Below, piece after piece: positions 1 through 7,534 of a stretch of 33,723 bases of DNA. Source of the DNA: an uncultured Prevotella sp. (GTDB lineage Bacteria > Bacteroidota > Bacteroidia > Bacteroidales > Bacteroidaceae). The position numbers and the translations under genes are program-made. The stretch is taken from assembly GCA_934230115.1 (NCBI GenBank), contig CAKQEI010000021.1:1-33723 (forward strand). Direction: 5' to 3'. A model generated the notes under the pieces. It was given only the letters and a program-made list of their open reading frames with translations, searched no databases and was not told the DNA's origin. The first letter of the stretch is position 1. Each line of letters opens with the position of its first letter.

Positions 1-69
1 TGGAGTGGGAGTCTTCTGTTTCTGATGATTGTAGCTGTGCAAATGGCGTAAGTCTTAACAAATGAATCC

Positions 70-168
70 TTCGGGATTCGTTCGGGATTTGTTCGGGATT
101 CGTTCGGAATGCTTTCGGAATTTGTTCGGGATTCGTTCGGGATCCGTTCGGGATTTGTTCGGGATTCG
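70..168. repeat. Nine tandem 11-bp units, consensus TTCGGGATTYG
   Basis: Nine units follow one another in perfect 11-bp register with no insertions or deletions. They are at 70, 81, 92, 103, 114, 125, 136, 147 and 158. Most read TTCGGGATTCG or TTCGGGATTTG. The units at 103 (TTCGGAATGCT), 114 (TTCGGAATTTG) and 136 (TTCGGGATCCG) are degenerate. The period is close to one helical turn, so each TTCGGGA core would lie on the same face of the DNA. Function is unknown. It could be a protein-binding array or simple replication-slippage DNA. Confidence 0.9.
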
Positions 169-438
169 TTGTGTATGCTTTTGGCTTAATTTGGGTTATG
201 CTTTCTTGATTTTTAGTGTAATTATGCAAAAGGCGGAATGAAATTCAAGATTCAAATATCCTCTTCCTGATTCTTTCAAATTCCTTAAATTTCCCATAAA
301 TGCAAGACCAGCAGTTTGTTTGTTAAATTGTAGTTTATTATCCCTATAAAAAAACGTTTTATAGCCTTTTATCCTTTCTAAATCATTAATTAAACATAAA
401 ATTAATGTATTTTCGCTACTCCTTACAATTAGTATAAG

Positions 439-446
439 TAACTTTG
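439..446 (+). promoter_or_regulatory. Promoter -7 element TAACTTTG
   Basis: This matches the Bacteroidetes -7 consensus TAnnTTTG and lies 53 bp upstream of the ATG at 500. No good TTG sits at the usual 19-21 bp upstream; the nearest T-rich run is at 410-413. It probably drives the highly codon-biased lipoprotein gene that follows. Confidence 0.6.
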
Positions 447-499
447 TGCGTAAAAAATAGAAAGCATAGAAAAATAACAATAATAATTCTTACAACAAA

Positions 500-2176
500 A
501 TGCAGAAAAAGAATCTATTTATCTTGTCAGCAGCATCGGTACTGCTGATGTCATCATGCTCAAAGCTCGGTGCTTTGTCTGCCGACAACTTCAATGTAAT
601 TCCTGATCCTCTGGAGTCACAGGCTGGTCAGGTGCCTGCTACTATCAACGGCACTTTCCCTGAGAAGTACATGAAGAAGAAGGCTGTTGTAACTGTAGTT
701 CCTGAGTTGCGTTATGCTGACGGCCAGGTGGCTAAGGGTCAGAGCGCAACATTCCAGGGTGAAAAAGTGATGGGCAACGACCAGACAATTGCTTACAAGG
801 CAGGCGGTCGCTACTCAATGAAGACTTCTTTCACTTATGTTCCCGAGATGCAGAAGAGCGAGCTCTACCTCACCTTCGACGCACGCATCGGCAAGAAGTC
901 TTACAATGTTCCTGCTGTTAAGGTGGCTAACGGTGTAGTTGCTACTTCTGAGCTCTACAAGCGCACACTCGTTTCTGAGAACGGCGTAATCGCTCCTGAT
1001 GGCTACCAGCGCATCAACGAGCAGAAGCAGGAAGCTGCTATCAAGTTCCTCATCAACCAGGCTAACATCCGCAAGAGCGAGCTGAAGAACAACTCTGTTA
1101 AGGAGTTTGTTAAGATGCTCAAGAAGATCAATGCCGACCGCGAGGGTCTCAACCTCAAGAACGTAGAAATCCAGGCATACGCTTCACCAGATGGTGGTGT
1201 TAAGCTCAACGACAAGCTCGCCGGCAACCGTCAGAACGTGTCGGAGAAGTATGTTAAGGGCACTCTCAAGAAGCAGAAGATGAACGCCGACATCGACGCT
1301 CACTATACAGCACAGGACTGGGACGGCTTCCAGCAGCTCGTTTCAGCAAGCAACATCCAGGACAAGGACGTTATCCTCCGCGTGCTCTCTATGTATAAGG
1401 ACCCGCAGGAGCGCGAGCAGCAGATTCGCAACATGTCTGCAGGCTTCCGCGAGCTTGCCGACGGCATCCTTCCTGAGCTCCGCCGCTCACGCCTCATCAT
1501 CAACTACGAGACAATCGGACGTTCTGACGAGCAGATTGAGCAGCAGTACAAGGAGGATCCTTCTAAGCTCAGCACCGACGAGCTCCTCTACCTCTCTAAC
1601 CTCGGCAGCAAGTCATCTGCTGAGCAGGAGGCTATCTTCAAGACAGCAGCAGCTCAGAACAGCAACGACTACCGTGCTTACAACAACCTCGCTGCCCTCG
1701 CTTTGGCTAAGGGCGACAAGGCTACAGCTCAGCAGTACGCTCAGAAGGCAGCTTCTGTTTCAAACGAGACTCCTGAGGCTCAGGCCAACCTTGGCTTGAT
1801 TGCCCTCATCAACGGCAACGTGCAGGAGGCAGAGCGCGCCATCTCTAAGTCGGCTAACTCTGAGAACGTGAAGGCTGCCCTCGGCGCCCTCAACATTGCC
1901 AAGGGCAACTACGCTCAGGCTGAGAAGGACTTCGAGAACGTGAACAGCAACACAGCTGCTCTCGCCCAGCTCCTCAACAAGAACTACGACGCTGCTGCCA
2001 AGACTCTCAACAACGTGAAGAACCAGAACGCTATGACCGACTATCTGCGCGCTATCGTTGCAGCTCGTCGTGGCAACAAGCTCGAGGCTGCTTCTTACCT
2101 CAACGAGGCTTTGAAGAAGGACTCTTCACTCAAGCAGTATGCTGACAACGACCTTGAGCTCAGCTTGCTGAAGTAA
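500..2176 (+). CDS. OmpA-like/TPR outer-membrane lipoprotein
   Basis: This is a 558-residue exported lipoprotein of a kind common in Bacteroidales. The signal peptide ends in a lipobox with Cys20 (MSSC). The first half is predicted beta-rich. Around residues 220-255 there is an OmpA-type peptidoglycan-binding motif (IQAYASPDGG, then N..LAGNR and VSEKYV). Residues about 390-540 are helical TPR-like repeats with alternating small and aromatic residues (for example AYNNLAALALAKGD and AQANLGLIALINGN). It probably anchors the outer membrane to peptidoglycan or scaffolds partners at the periplasmic face. That role is inferred from domains only. Codon use is strikingly narrow (AAG, CTC, AAC, GCT), unlike the AT-rich flanks, which suggests high expression. 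A single-gene transcript is likely, with a promoter at 439 and a strong terminator at 2253-2336. Confidence 0.85.
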   Translation: MQKKNLFILSAASVLLMSSCSKLGALSADNFNVIPDPLESQAGQVPATINGTFPEKYMKKKAVVTVVPELRYADGQVAKGQSATFQGEKVMGNDQTIAYKAGGRYSMKTSFTYVPEMQKSELYLTFDARIGKKSYNVPAVKVANGVVATSELYKRTLVSENGVIAPDGYQRINEQKQEAAIKFLINQANIRKSELKNNSVKEFVKMLKKINADREGLNLKNVEIQAYASPDGGVKLNDKLAGNRQNVSEKYVKGTLKKQKMNADIDAHYTAQDWDGFQQLVSASNIQDKDVILRVLSMYKDPQEREQQIRNMSAGFRELADGILPELRRSRLIINYETIGRSDEQIEQQYKEDPSKLSTDELLYLSNLGSKSSAEQEAIFKTAAAQNSNDYRAYNNLAALALAKGDKATAQQYAQKAASVSNETPEAQANLGLIALINGNVQEAERAISKSANSENVKAALGALNIAKGNYAQAEKDFENVNSNTAALAQLLNKNYDAAAKTLNNVKNQNAMTDYLRAIVAARRGNKLEAASYLNEALKKDSSLKQYADNDLELSLLK

Positions 2177-2192
2177 ATTCAAGGTTGATTGG

Positions 2193-2247
2193 AATATCAG
2201 TTGACAGATAGTTGATATCTAAAAAGAAAATATCAGTTGACAGATAG
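2193..2247. repeat. 19-bp direct repeat, two copies
   Basis: AATATCAGTTGACAGATAG occurs at 2193-2211 and again at 2229-2247, 36 bp apart and identical. It lies just after the lipoprotein stop codon and before the terminator stem. The first copy can also fold, since ATATCA pairs with the TGATAT downstream of it. No function is evident. Confidence 0.85.
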
Positions 2248-2252
2248 ATAAT

Positions 2253-2336
2253 GGACAATGGACAATTGTGGTTGGCTCCGTTGCTAATGAATAATTCGCA
2301 ATGGCAAAGTCACAATTGTTCATTGTCCTTTTTTTT
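2253..2336 (+). terminator. Large bipartite hairpin with T8 tract
   Basis: The left arm 2253-2270 pairs with the right arm 2311-2328 over 18 bp with one G-U pair, and is followed by eight T residues (2329-2336). The 40-nt loop contains a second stem, CCGTTGC (2278-2284) with GCAATGG (2298-2304), so the structure is a two-tier hairpin. It should end transcription of the lipoprotein gene. The GGACAATGGACAATTGTG arm resembles dispersed inverted repeats seen in Bacteroidales intergenic DNA, so it may be a domesticated repeat. Confidence 0.8.
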
Positions 2337-2395
2337 ATTCCTGTCGGTATTTGTCAGGTCTTTGAATCGTTTGTTTCTTAAACACCATATTACGT

Positions 2396-3394
2396 ATGAA
2401 ACAATTATTTTCCTTGCTCGCCATAGCCCTCCTTCTTCTCTCGTGTGGCACGGACAGCCGCCACTTCAGTATCGACGGTCGTCTGCTCAACCTCAACCAG
2501 GGCGAGTTCTATGTCTATTCGCCCGATGGTACTGTACCTCACGGCATGGACACCATAAAGGTGCAGGCAGGACGTTTCTCTTATACCGTGGAGTGCGACC
2601 GCCCCATGACCCTGATGATAGTGTTTCCAAACTTCACCGAGCAGCCTGTCTTTGCCCAGCCGGGCAAGAGTGTCGACATAAAAGGCGACGCTTCGCATCT
2701 GAAGGAGATGACGGTAAAGGGCACCAAGGACAATGCCCTCATGAATTCGTTCCGCGAGCAGATACTTTCGGCTTCGCCTGCCGAGGCGAGGAAATATGCC
2801 GTGAGCATGGTCGAGGACAATCCGGGAAGTCATGTGGCTCCCTATCTTGTGCGCCGCTATCTTGTGGCTACCGACAAGCCCGACTATGCCACCGCCAGGC
2901 GTCTGCTTAAGCAGATAGTGGCTAAGCAGCCAGAGAATGTCTATGCCCAGCGTTTGCTCGCTTCGTGCGAGGGCAAGCAGAGTTTGAGCGTGGGCTCGTC
3001 GTTGCCTTCCTTTTCGGCTTACGACATCAACGGCAAGGCTGTGTCCAACGCCTCGCTCCTTGCCAAGCCAACCACCGTGGTTGTGGCATGGGCATCATGG
3101 AACTACAGTTCCACGGCTATGCTTCGCTCACTCTGCCAGAAGGCAAAGAATTCGAATGGTACAATGGCTGTCGTGGGCATTTGTCTCGACCCAAGCAAGC
3201 AGTCGTGCCGACGCACCTTGAAGCAGTATGATGCCGAAGACGCGACTACGATATGCGATGGAAAGATGGTTGATGGCGATGTCTACAACAAGCTTGGAAT
3301 GTCGAACTTGCCCGACAATGTTGTAATAAAGAATGGCAAAATCTCGGCAAGACATTTGTCGCAGAACGAGATAAATGATAAGATTGGGAATTAG
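2396..3394 (+). CDS. DUF4369/thioredoxin-fold lipoprotein lacking CxxC
   Basis: This 332-residue lipoprotein has its lipobox Cys at 17 (LLSC). Residues about 23-125 resemble the DUF4369 beta-domain that precedes thioredoxin-like domains in Bacteroidetes (opening FSIDGRLLNLNQGEFYVYSP). Residues about 195-332 have the AhpC/TSA-TlpA thioredoxin fold: GSSLPSFSAYDINGKAV, VVAWASW at 229-235, then VVGICLD and the late cis-Pro-like segment SNLPDNVVIKNGK. Where TlpA-type proteins have WCxxC, this one reads W235-N-Y-S-S239, so both catalytic cysteines are missing. It is probably not a disulfide reductase and may be a structural or binding relative. The start is the ATG directly before the signal peptide. 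No clear promoter was found; expression may rely on a weak site after the upstream terminator. Confidence 0.8.
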   Translation: MKQLFSLLAIALLLLSCGTDSRHFSIDGRLLNLNQGEFYVYSPDGTVPHGMDTIKVQAGRFSYTVECDRPMTLMIVFPNFTEQPVFAQPGKSVDIKGDASHLKEMTVKGTKDNALMNSFREQILSASPAEARKYAVSMVEDNPGSHVAPYLVRRYLVATDKPDYATARRLLKQIVAKQPENVYAQRLLASCEGKQSLSVGSSLPSFSAYDINGKAVSNASLLAKPTTVVVAWASWNYSSTAMLRSLCQKAKNSNGTMAVVGICLDPSKQSCRRTLKQYDAEDATTICDGKMVDGDVYNKLGMSNLPDNVVIKNGKISARHLSQNEINDKIGN

Positions 3395-3420
3395 GCGACT
3401 TATTTCTTTATAATGTTTTT

Positions 3421-3461
3421 CTACTATGGGGTTGGGTGAATTACGCTCAACCCCATAGTAG
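3421..3461. other. 18-bp-arm palindrome between convergent genes
   Basis: Arms 3421-3438 and 3444-3461 pair over 18 bp (two G-U pairs) around the five-base loop AATTA. It lies between two convergent genes, 26 bp after one stop codon and 30 bp before the other. There is no T-tract after it on either strand; a T5 run instead precedes it on the plus strand. It may act as a shared transcript end or RNA-stability hairpin rather than a classical intrinsic terminator. Confidence 0.7.
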
Positions 3462-3491
3462 CTGCCGCTAAGTCTTTAGCTTAGCAGTAGT

Positions 3492-4016
3492 TTACTTCAC
3501 GATAACAGTCCAGTCTGCTTTTCTTTCGGCAGCCGGTTTGGGCTCACGCGAAGGGTATCCGAGCGAGAGTGCGCCAATGCCTATGAGTCCCTCCTTAAGT
3601 CCAATTTCCTTCATGATGTTCTTGCCCTCCTCGGTCTGGAACATCTGATATTCGCGATTGATCCAGCATGTGGCGAGTCCTAAGGCATGGGCGGCAAGCA
3701 TCATGTTCTCCAATACGCATGAGCCGTCCTGGAAAGCGTTGGCATTGTCCTCAGAGGCAAACACGAGGAGATAGGTGGGCGCGTCGTAGTAGGGATTGCT
3801 GTCTACGCCCATCACCTCGGCATTCATCTTGGCAAGACGGGCTTTAAGCTCCGGGTTCTGCACAGCTACAATTACTGGGTCCTGCTTGCCGTGGCCGGTA
3901 GGAGCGTAGGTGCCAGCCTCGAGCACAGCGTTGAGTTCCTCGTCGCTAATCTGTTCAGCCTTGTAGTGGCGGCATGAGCGACGAGTCTTGATAAGGTCTA
4001 ATAATGCGTTGTTCAT
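3492..4016 (-). CDS. Nitroreductase-family flavoprotein
   Basis: At 174 residues this is a compact FMN-dependent nitroreductase-like protein, predicted cytoplasmic. The N-terminal motif LIKTRRSCRHYKAEQISDEE (about 8-27) carries the conserved RRS.R.Y FMN-phosphate segment. APTGHGKQ (about 37-44) is the usual second flavin loop, and IGIGALSLGYPSREP near the C-terminus is the family G.....GYP motif. Such enzymes use NAD(P)H to reduce nitro or quinone compounds. The natural substrate cannot be read from the sequence. It starts 49 bp after the ABC ATPase gene on the same strand with no obvious promoter between, so the two are probably co-transcribed. Confidence 0.9.
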   Translation of the reverse strand: MNNALLDLIKTRRSCRHYKAEQISDEELNAVLEAGTYAPTGHGKQDPVIVAVQNPELKARLAKMNAEVMGVDSNPYYDAPTYLLVFASEDNANAFQDGSCVLENMMLAAHALGLATCWINREYQMFQTEEGKNIMKEIGLKEGLIGIGALSLGYPSREPKPAAERKADWTVIVK

Positions 4017-4065
4017 ATTCTTGAATGTATTAATACGTTTTGAAATAATTATCTGTTCTTGTATC

Positions 4066-4854
4066 TCAACTCTTTTTTATTCTCAAACAAAAGTCTTCGC
4101 CTATTTCCACATCCTCTCTACCTATGTAGCCTTCTATCGCTCCATTGTCAACGAGTTGGCGAGGTGAACCCTCTCTGATACCGTCTTCTTGCATAAGCCA
4201 AAGTCGGTCGGCAGTCTGCAGGGCAGTCTCAAGGTCGTGTGTTGAGAGGAGAATCGTCTTGCCTTCTTCGTGGGCAAGTCGGCTTAGCAGCAACATCAGT
4301 TCCACTTTGCCGGGGAAGTCGAGAAAAGCCGTAGGCTCGTCAAGCAGAATCACGGGCGTGTCCTGTGCGAGCGACTTTGCAATCATCGCCTTCTGGCATT
4401 CTCCGTCGCTCAGGCTGCACAGTCGTCTGTGTTTCATGTGTTCTATGCCCACCATGCGCAAGGCCCTGTCGGCAGCCAGGCGGTCGTTGTCGCTCAGTTG
4501 TCCCCAGAATCCCGTGTAGGGTGCGCGTCCCAATTGCACAAGCTCGCTCACAGTCATGTTCTCGGCGTCAGGTCGGTGTGTGAGCACAATGCTTAGCCTT
4601 CGTGCCAATTCCTCGCGCGAGAAGTCGCTGATGTCTTTGTCGCCAAGCGTCATCTTGCCTTCAAGTGATTGCTGCAGTTGGGCTATGCTTCTAAGGAGCG
4701 TCGACTTGCCTGCTCCGTTGCGCCCTATGATGCACGTCAGAGTAGAGGCGGGAGCCGTGGCACAGAGCCCTTCAGCCACTTTGCGCGAGCTGTGGCGACG
4801 TGTGGGGTAGCCTATGGCTACATTGCGAAGGGACAAATTGTTTGACATAATCAT
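4066..4854 (-). CDS. FecE-like ABC transporter ATPase, no permease nearby
   Basis: A 262-residue ABC ATPase of the iron-siderophore/cobalamin importer type (FecE/BtuD-like). Walker A is GRNGAGKST at 44-52, the signature is LSDGE at 148-152 (the usual form is LSGGE), Walker B is VILLDEP at 168-174, and the switch His is in STHDLE at 204-209. The segment ENMTVSELVQLGRAPYTGFWG is typical of the siderophore-importer subfamily. It should power an inner-membrane importer, but neither the permease nor the binding protein is in this window. The start may be Met1 or Met3 (ATG at 4854 or 4848). A TAATTTTG core on the minus strand at 4869-4862 would put transcription start almost at the ATG, implying a very short leader. 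Confidence 0.9.
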   Translation of the reverse strand: MIMSNNLSLRNVAIGYPTRRHSSRKVAEGLCATAPASTLTCIIGRNGAGKSTLLRSIAQLQQSLEGKMTLGDKDISDFSREELARRLSIVLTHRPDAENMTVSELVQLGRAPYTGFWGQLSDNDRLAADRALRMVGIEHMKHRRLCSLSDGECQKAMIAKSLAQDTPVILLDEPTAFLDFPGKVELMLLLSRLAHEEGKTILLSTHDLETALQTADRLWLMQEDGIREGSPRQLVDNGAIEGYIGREDVEIGEDFCLRIKKS

Positions 4855-4861
4855 ATGTGTG

Positions 4862-4899
4862 CAAAATTAGTAATTATTTGGTAAAAAGTAGTACCTTTG
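4862..4899. promoter_or_regulatory. Divergent promoter region, two -7 elements
   Basis: On the plus strand TACCTTTG (4892-4899) fits TAnnTTTG and lies 48 bp upstream of the helicase ATG. On the minus strand CAAAATTA at 4862-4869 reads TAATTTTG, 7 bp from the ABC ATPase ATG. The two cores face apart within 38 bp, so the genes probably share regulation or compete for polymerase. The -33 elements are weak for both. Confidence 0.55.
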
Positions 4900-4947
4900 T
4901 CTTTATAAAATGAACGAAATGTTTTCAACGATAATTCTTTAAATACA

Positions 4948-6864
4948 ATGAACAACCCAATACTTCAACTCCAGCAGCAACGGCTGTTGCTTGAGATAGA
5001 ATACAACCACGAGAAGGAGGAGTTTCGCCGCCAGACCGAGACTATGGGCGTTGAGCGCAAAGTGCGACGAGGCGACGCATGGTTTCCCGTACATATAGGA
5101 CGCAACTACTACAACTCGCTCAATCAGATGGTGGTGGAGGTAGAGCGTAAGCCGGGCTCCGACATAGAGCACAACTTTGAGCCTGGTCGTCCCGTGTGTT
5201 TCTTCACTATGAAGCGCGACTCCAAGACGGGCAAGGACAATATACATTATCTCTCGTTCACAGCCACCGTCAGCTTCGCCGAGCAAGACCGCATGGTGGT
5301 GGCTCTGCCCGATTCTGGCAGGATAGTAGACCTTCAGCGTGAGGACGCGATGGGCATCCAGCTCTTCTTCGACGAGACGAGCTATCGCCTTATGTTCGAT
5401 GCTCTCGACCGTGTGCTGCGTGCCAAGAGCGGACGTCTTGCTGCCCTTCGCGACATCTTCTACACCAAGGCTCCTGCCTCTAAGTTCTCATTTGAGCCTA
5501 TGCGCTTTCCGTGGCTTAATCCGTCGCAGGAGCGTGCCGTTAACGAGGTGCTATGGGCTAAGGACGTGGCTGTGGTGCATGGACCTCCCGGAACGGGCAA
5601 GACCACAACTCTCGTTGAGGCTATTTATGAGACTCTTCGCCGCGAGAGTCAGGTGATGGTGTGCGCCCAGAGCAATATGGCTGTCGACTGGATCTCGGAG
5701 AAGCTTGTGGATAGGGGAGTGGCTGTGCTTCGCATAGGCAACCCTACGAGAGTGAACGACAAGATACTCTCCTTCACCTACGAGCGCCGCTTTGAGGCCC
5801 ATCCCGACTATCCCCAACTGTGGAGCATACGCAAGGCAATACGCGAGTTGCGCTCGCAGAAGAAGCGTCCCGACTCATGGCATCAGAAGATGGATCGCCT
5901 GAAGAGCCGCGCCACCGAACTTGAGCTTCGCATTCGCCAGTCGCTCTTTGGCGAGGCTCGCGTGATAGCCTGCACGCTCACGGGAGCAGCCAACCGGGTG
6001 CTTGAGGGCGAGAAATATTCCACCTTGTTTATTGATGAGGCTGCTCAGGCTCTTGAGGCTGCCTGCTGGATAGCCATACGCAAGGCAGGACGAGTGATAT
6101 TTGCTGGCGACCATTGTCAGCTTCCGCCTACTGTGAAGAGTATTGCCGCTCTGAAGGGTGGGCTCGGCAAGACTCTCATGGAGCGCATAGTGGAGCAGAA
6201 ACCGGAGGTGGTGACTCTGCTTAAAGTGCAATACCGCATGAACGAGCAGATAATGCGTTTCTCGAGCGACTACTTCTATAATGGCGAGGTGGAGACAGCT
6301 CCCGGGATAACCCACCGCAGCATTCTCGACTACGACCTGCCCATGATGTGGATAGACACCGAGGATGTGGACGGAAAGGAAGAATTCATCGGCGAGAGTT
6401 GCGGACGCATCAACCGTGCCGAAGCCGAACTTACGCTCTCCACATTGCAGGAATACTTCGATAAAATCGGCAAAAATCGCATATTGGAGGAGTCAATCGA
6501 CGTTGGCATCATCTCGCCTTACCGTGCCCAAGTGCAGCTTCTGCGCAAGATGATACGCCAGAAAGAGTTCTTCCGTCCCTACCGTCGCCTGATAAGCGTT
6601 AATACGGTAGACGGGTTCCAAGGTCAGGAGCGCGACATTATTCTTATCTCGCTTGTTCGCTCGAACGACGGCGGTGAAATCGGCTTTTTGCGCGATTTGC
6701 GACGTATGAACGTGGCAATAACACGTGCCCGCATGAAACTCATAATTCTTGGAAATGCGGCAACGATGACTTCGCATCCGTTCTACCGCAAACTGTATGA
6801 GTTTATTCAAAAAATGACGGATTCATCGGAGTATTATCCTTCTAAAAAGGAAAGAAATGTGTAA
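4948..6864 (+). CDS. Superfamily 1 helicase, UPF1/IGHMBP2-like
   Basis: A 638-residue SF1B-type DNA/RNA helicase. The N-terminal 190 residues form the beta-barrel/stalk-like region of the IGHMBP2/Dna2 group. Walker A is GPPGTGKT at 212-219, motif II is DEAA at 363-366, and the GDHCQLPPT motif III and QYRMN motif (428-432) follow. Motif V is VDGFQGQERD near 554-563 and motif VI is NVAITRAR at 588-595. All motor residues are present, so it should be an active ATP-driven 5'-3' unwinding enzyme. Its role in bacteria (RNA or R-loop handling) is inferred. Charged coiled segments sit at about 300-335. Its stop lies only 15 bp from the stop of the convergent lipoprotein gene, with no terminator hairpin seen between. 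Confidence 0.92.
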   Translation: MNNPILQLQQQRLLLEIEYNHEKEEFRRQTETMGVERKVRRGDAWFPVHIGRNYYNSLNQMVVEVERKPGSDIEHNFEPGRPVCFFTMKRDSKTGKDNIHYLSFTATVSFAEQDRMVVALPDSGRIVDLQREDAMGIQLFFDETSYRLMFDALDRVLRAKSGRLAALRDIFYTKAPASKFSFEPMRFPWLNPSQERAVNEVLWAKDVAVVHGPPGTGKTTTLVEAIYETLRRESQVMVCAQSNMAVDWISEKLVDRGVAVLRIGNPTRVNDKILSFTYERRFEAHPDYPQLWSIRKAIRELRSQKKRPDSWHQKMDRLKSRATELELRIRQSLFGEARVIACTLTGAANRVLEGEKYSTLFIDEAAQALEAACWIAIRKAGRVIFAGDHCQLPPTVKSIAALKGGLGKTLMERIVEQKPEVVTLLKVQYRMNEQIMRFSSDYFYNGEVETAPGITHRSILDYDLPMMWIDTEDVDGKEEFIGESCGRINRAEAELTLSTLQEYFDKIGKNRILEESIDVGIISPYRAQVQLLRKMIRQKEFFRPYRRLISVNTVDGFQGQERDIILISLVRSNDGGEIGFLRDLRRMNVAITRARMKLIILGNAATMTSHPFYRKLYEFIQKMTDSSEYYPSKKERNV

Positions 6865-6879
6865 AAGTAGTCTACAGCT

Positions 6880-7449
6880 TTAGTTATTCACCGAAAGCAC
6901 TCCTAAAGGTCCTGTGCAAGTGGCTCTGTATTTTATAAGTTTCTTGCCATTAGCACACAGTCCGTTGTTGTTGAGGTCGTATTCTCTTTTACATTTGGCG
7001 CATGAGGCAATGCCGTTGGATGCAATGGCGAGTTTATAGTTAGCCATATTGGTTTCGGCATAGCAGTTGGGGCATTGCGAGTCGTAGCAGTAGAGTGTGG
7101 CAGGATAGCTCAGGTTGCCATAGCCCACGATGATGCCCGTCTTGGGCAGTATGCCGAGAATACGTGTGGGGCGCAGGTCGTCGGCAGTTGCTTTCTGCTT
7201 GGTCTTCATGTTTTGGTTGCTTTCGAAATAGAAGAACAGACTGCTGCCTTCATTGCCCTCATAGATGCGGCAGAACACGCCAGGCGACATCGGGTTGAGC
7301 GCACTCTGTAAAGTTGCGTCTTGATGGATGGAGTTGTCGTAGAAGAAACGGGCGTGAATGGACGAGAAGTCGAAGGAGTCCTTGGAGCATGACGACGCCA
7401 ATAGGATGAGGAGTGAAAGGAAAGCAAATGTTATATAGTTGTATTTCAT
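6880..7449 (-). CDS. Small lipoprotein with CxxC pairs (rubredoxin/Rieske-like)
   Basis: The best start is the ATG at 7449, giving 189 residues. An in-frame TTG at 7458 would add only MFL. The signal peptide ends in a lipobox with Cys21 (ASSC). After a variable domain with no hits I recognise, the C-terminal third carries CPNC at 126-129 and CAKC at 150-153, followed by KREYDLNNNGLCANG. Two CxxC pairs about 24 residues apart, followed by YDL.NG, resemble a zinc-ribbon or rubredoxin site laid out like a Rieske domain, but with Cys where Rieske proteins have His. It may bind zinc or iron at the cell envelope. Function is otherwise unknown. It is convergent with the helicase and lies downstream of argH, separated from it by a large palindrome. 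Confidence 0.75.
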   Translation of the reverse strand: MKYNYITFAFLSLLILLASSCSKDSFDFSSIHARFFYDNSIHQDATLQSALNPMSPGVFCRIYEGNEGSSLFFYFESNQNMKTKQKATADDLRPTRILGILPKTGIIVGYGNLSYPATLYCYDSQCPNCYAETNMANYKLAIASNGIASCAKCKREYDLNNNGLCANGKKLIKYRATCTGPLGVLSVNN

Positions 7450-7473
7450 AAGAAACAAAAAATTATATTGTAG

Positions 7474-7511
7474 CGTGTAATGGAAGTATAAATTTATACG
7501 TCCATTACACG
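7474..7511. other. 38-bp near-perfect palindrome
   Basis: CGTGTAATGGA (7474-7484) pairs with TCCATTACACG (7501-7511), and inside it GTATAAA (7486-7492) pairs with TTTATAC (7493-7499). Only the A7485/G7500 position is unpaired. It lies just past the argH stop on the minus strand and just upstream of the lipoprotein start. A run of T residues follows about 10 nt later on the minus strand. It could end the argH transcript or be an operator for the lipoprotein gene; the symmetric AT-rich core fits a dimeric repressor site. Confidence 0.65.
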
Positions 7512-7534
7512 ACTTAAGAACTACGCGCTTTTGT

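Larger units (their letters stand above)
1..499. other. AT-rich non-coding region before the first gene
   Basis: No convincing gene lies here. Two forward frames run in from the window edge and stop at once (TAA at 49-51, TGA at 63-65). One of them may be the tail of an upstream gene, but neither tail is recognisable. The stretch holds a tandem array of 11-bp units (70-168) and a promoter-like core (439-446). The remainder is very AT-rich. A 94-codon reverse frame at 196-480 overlaps the promoter and looks spurious. Confidence 0.6.

Noticed and set aside
70..168. CRISPR array
   Set aside because: The 11-bp units are directly adjacent with no spacers, and no cas gene is present.
196..480. 94-codon reverse frame in the AT-rich leader
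   Set aside because: It overlaps the promoter core of the gene at 500, is AT-rich low-complexity sequence and resembles no known protein.
6880..7458. Start of the cysteine lipoprotein at TTG 7458
   Set aside because: The ATG at 7449 directly begins a standard lipoprotein signal peptide, and the three extra residues add nothing.
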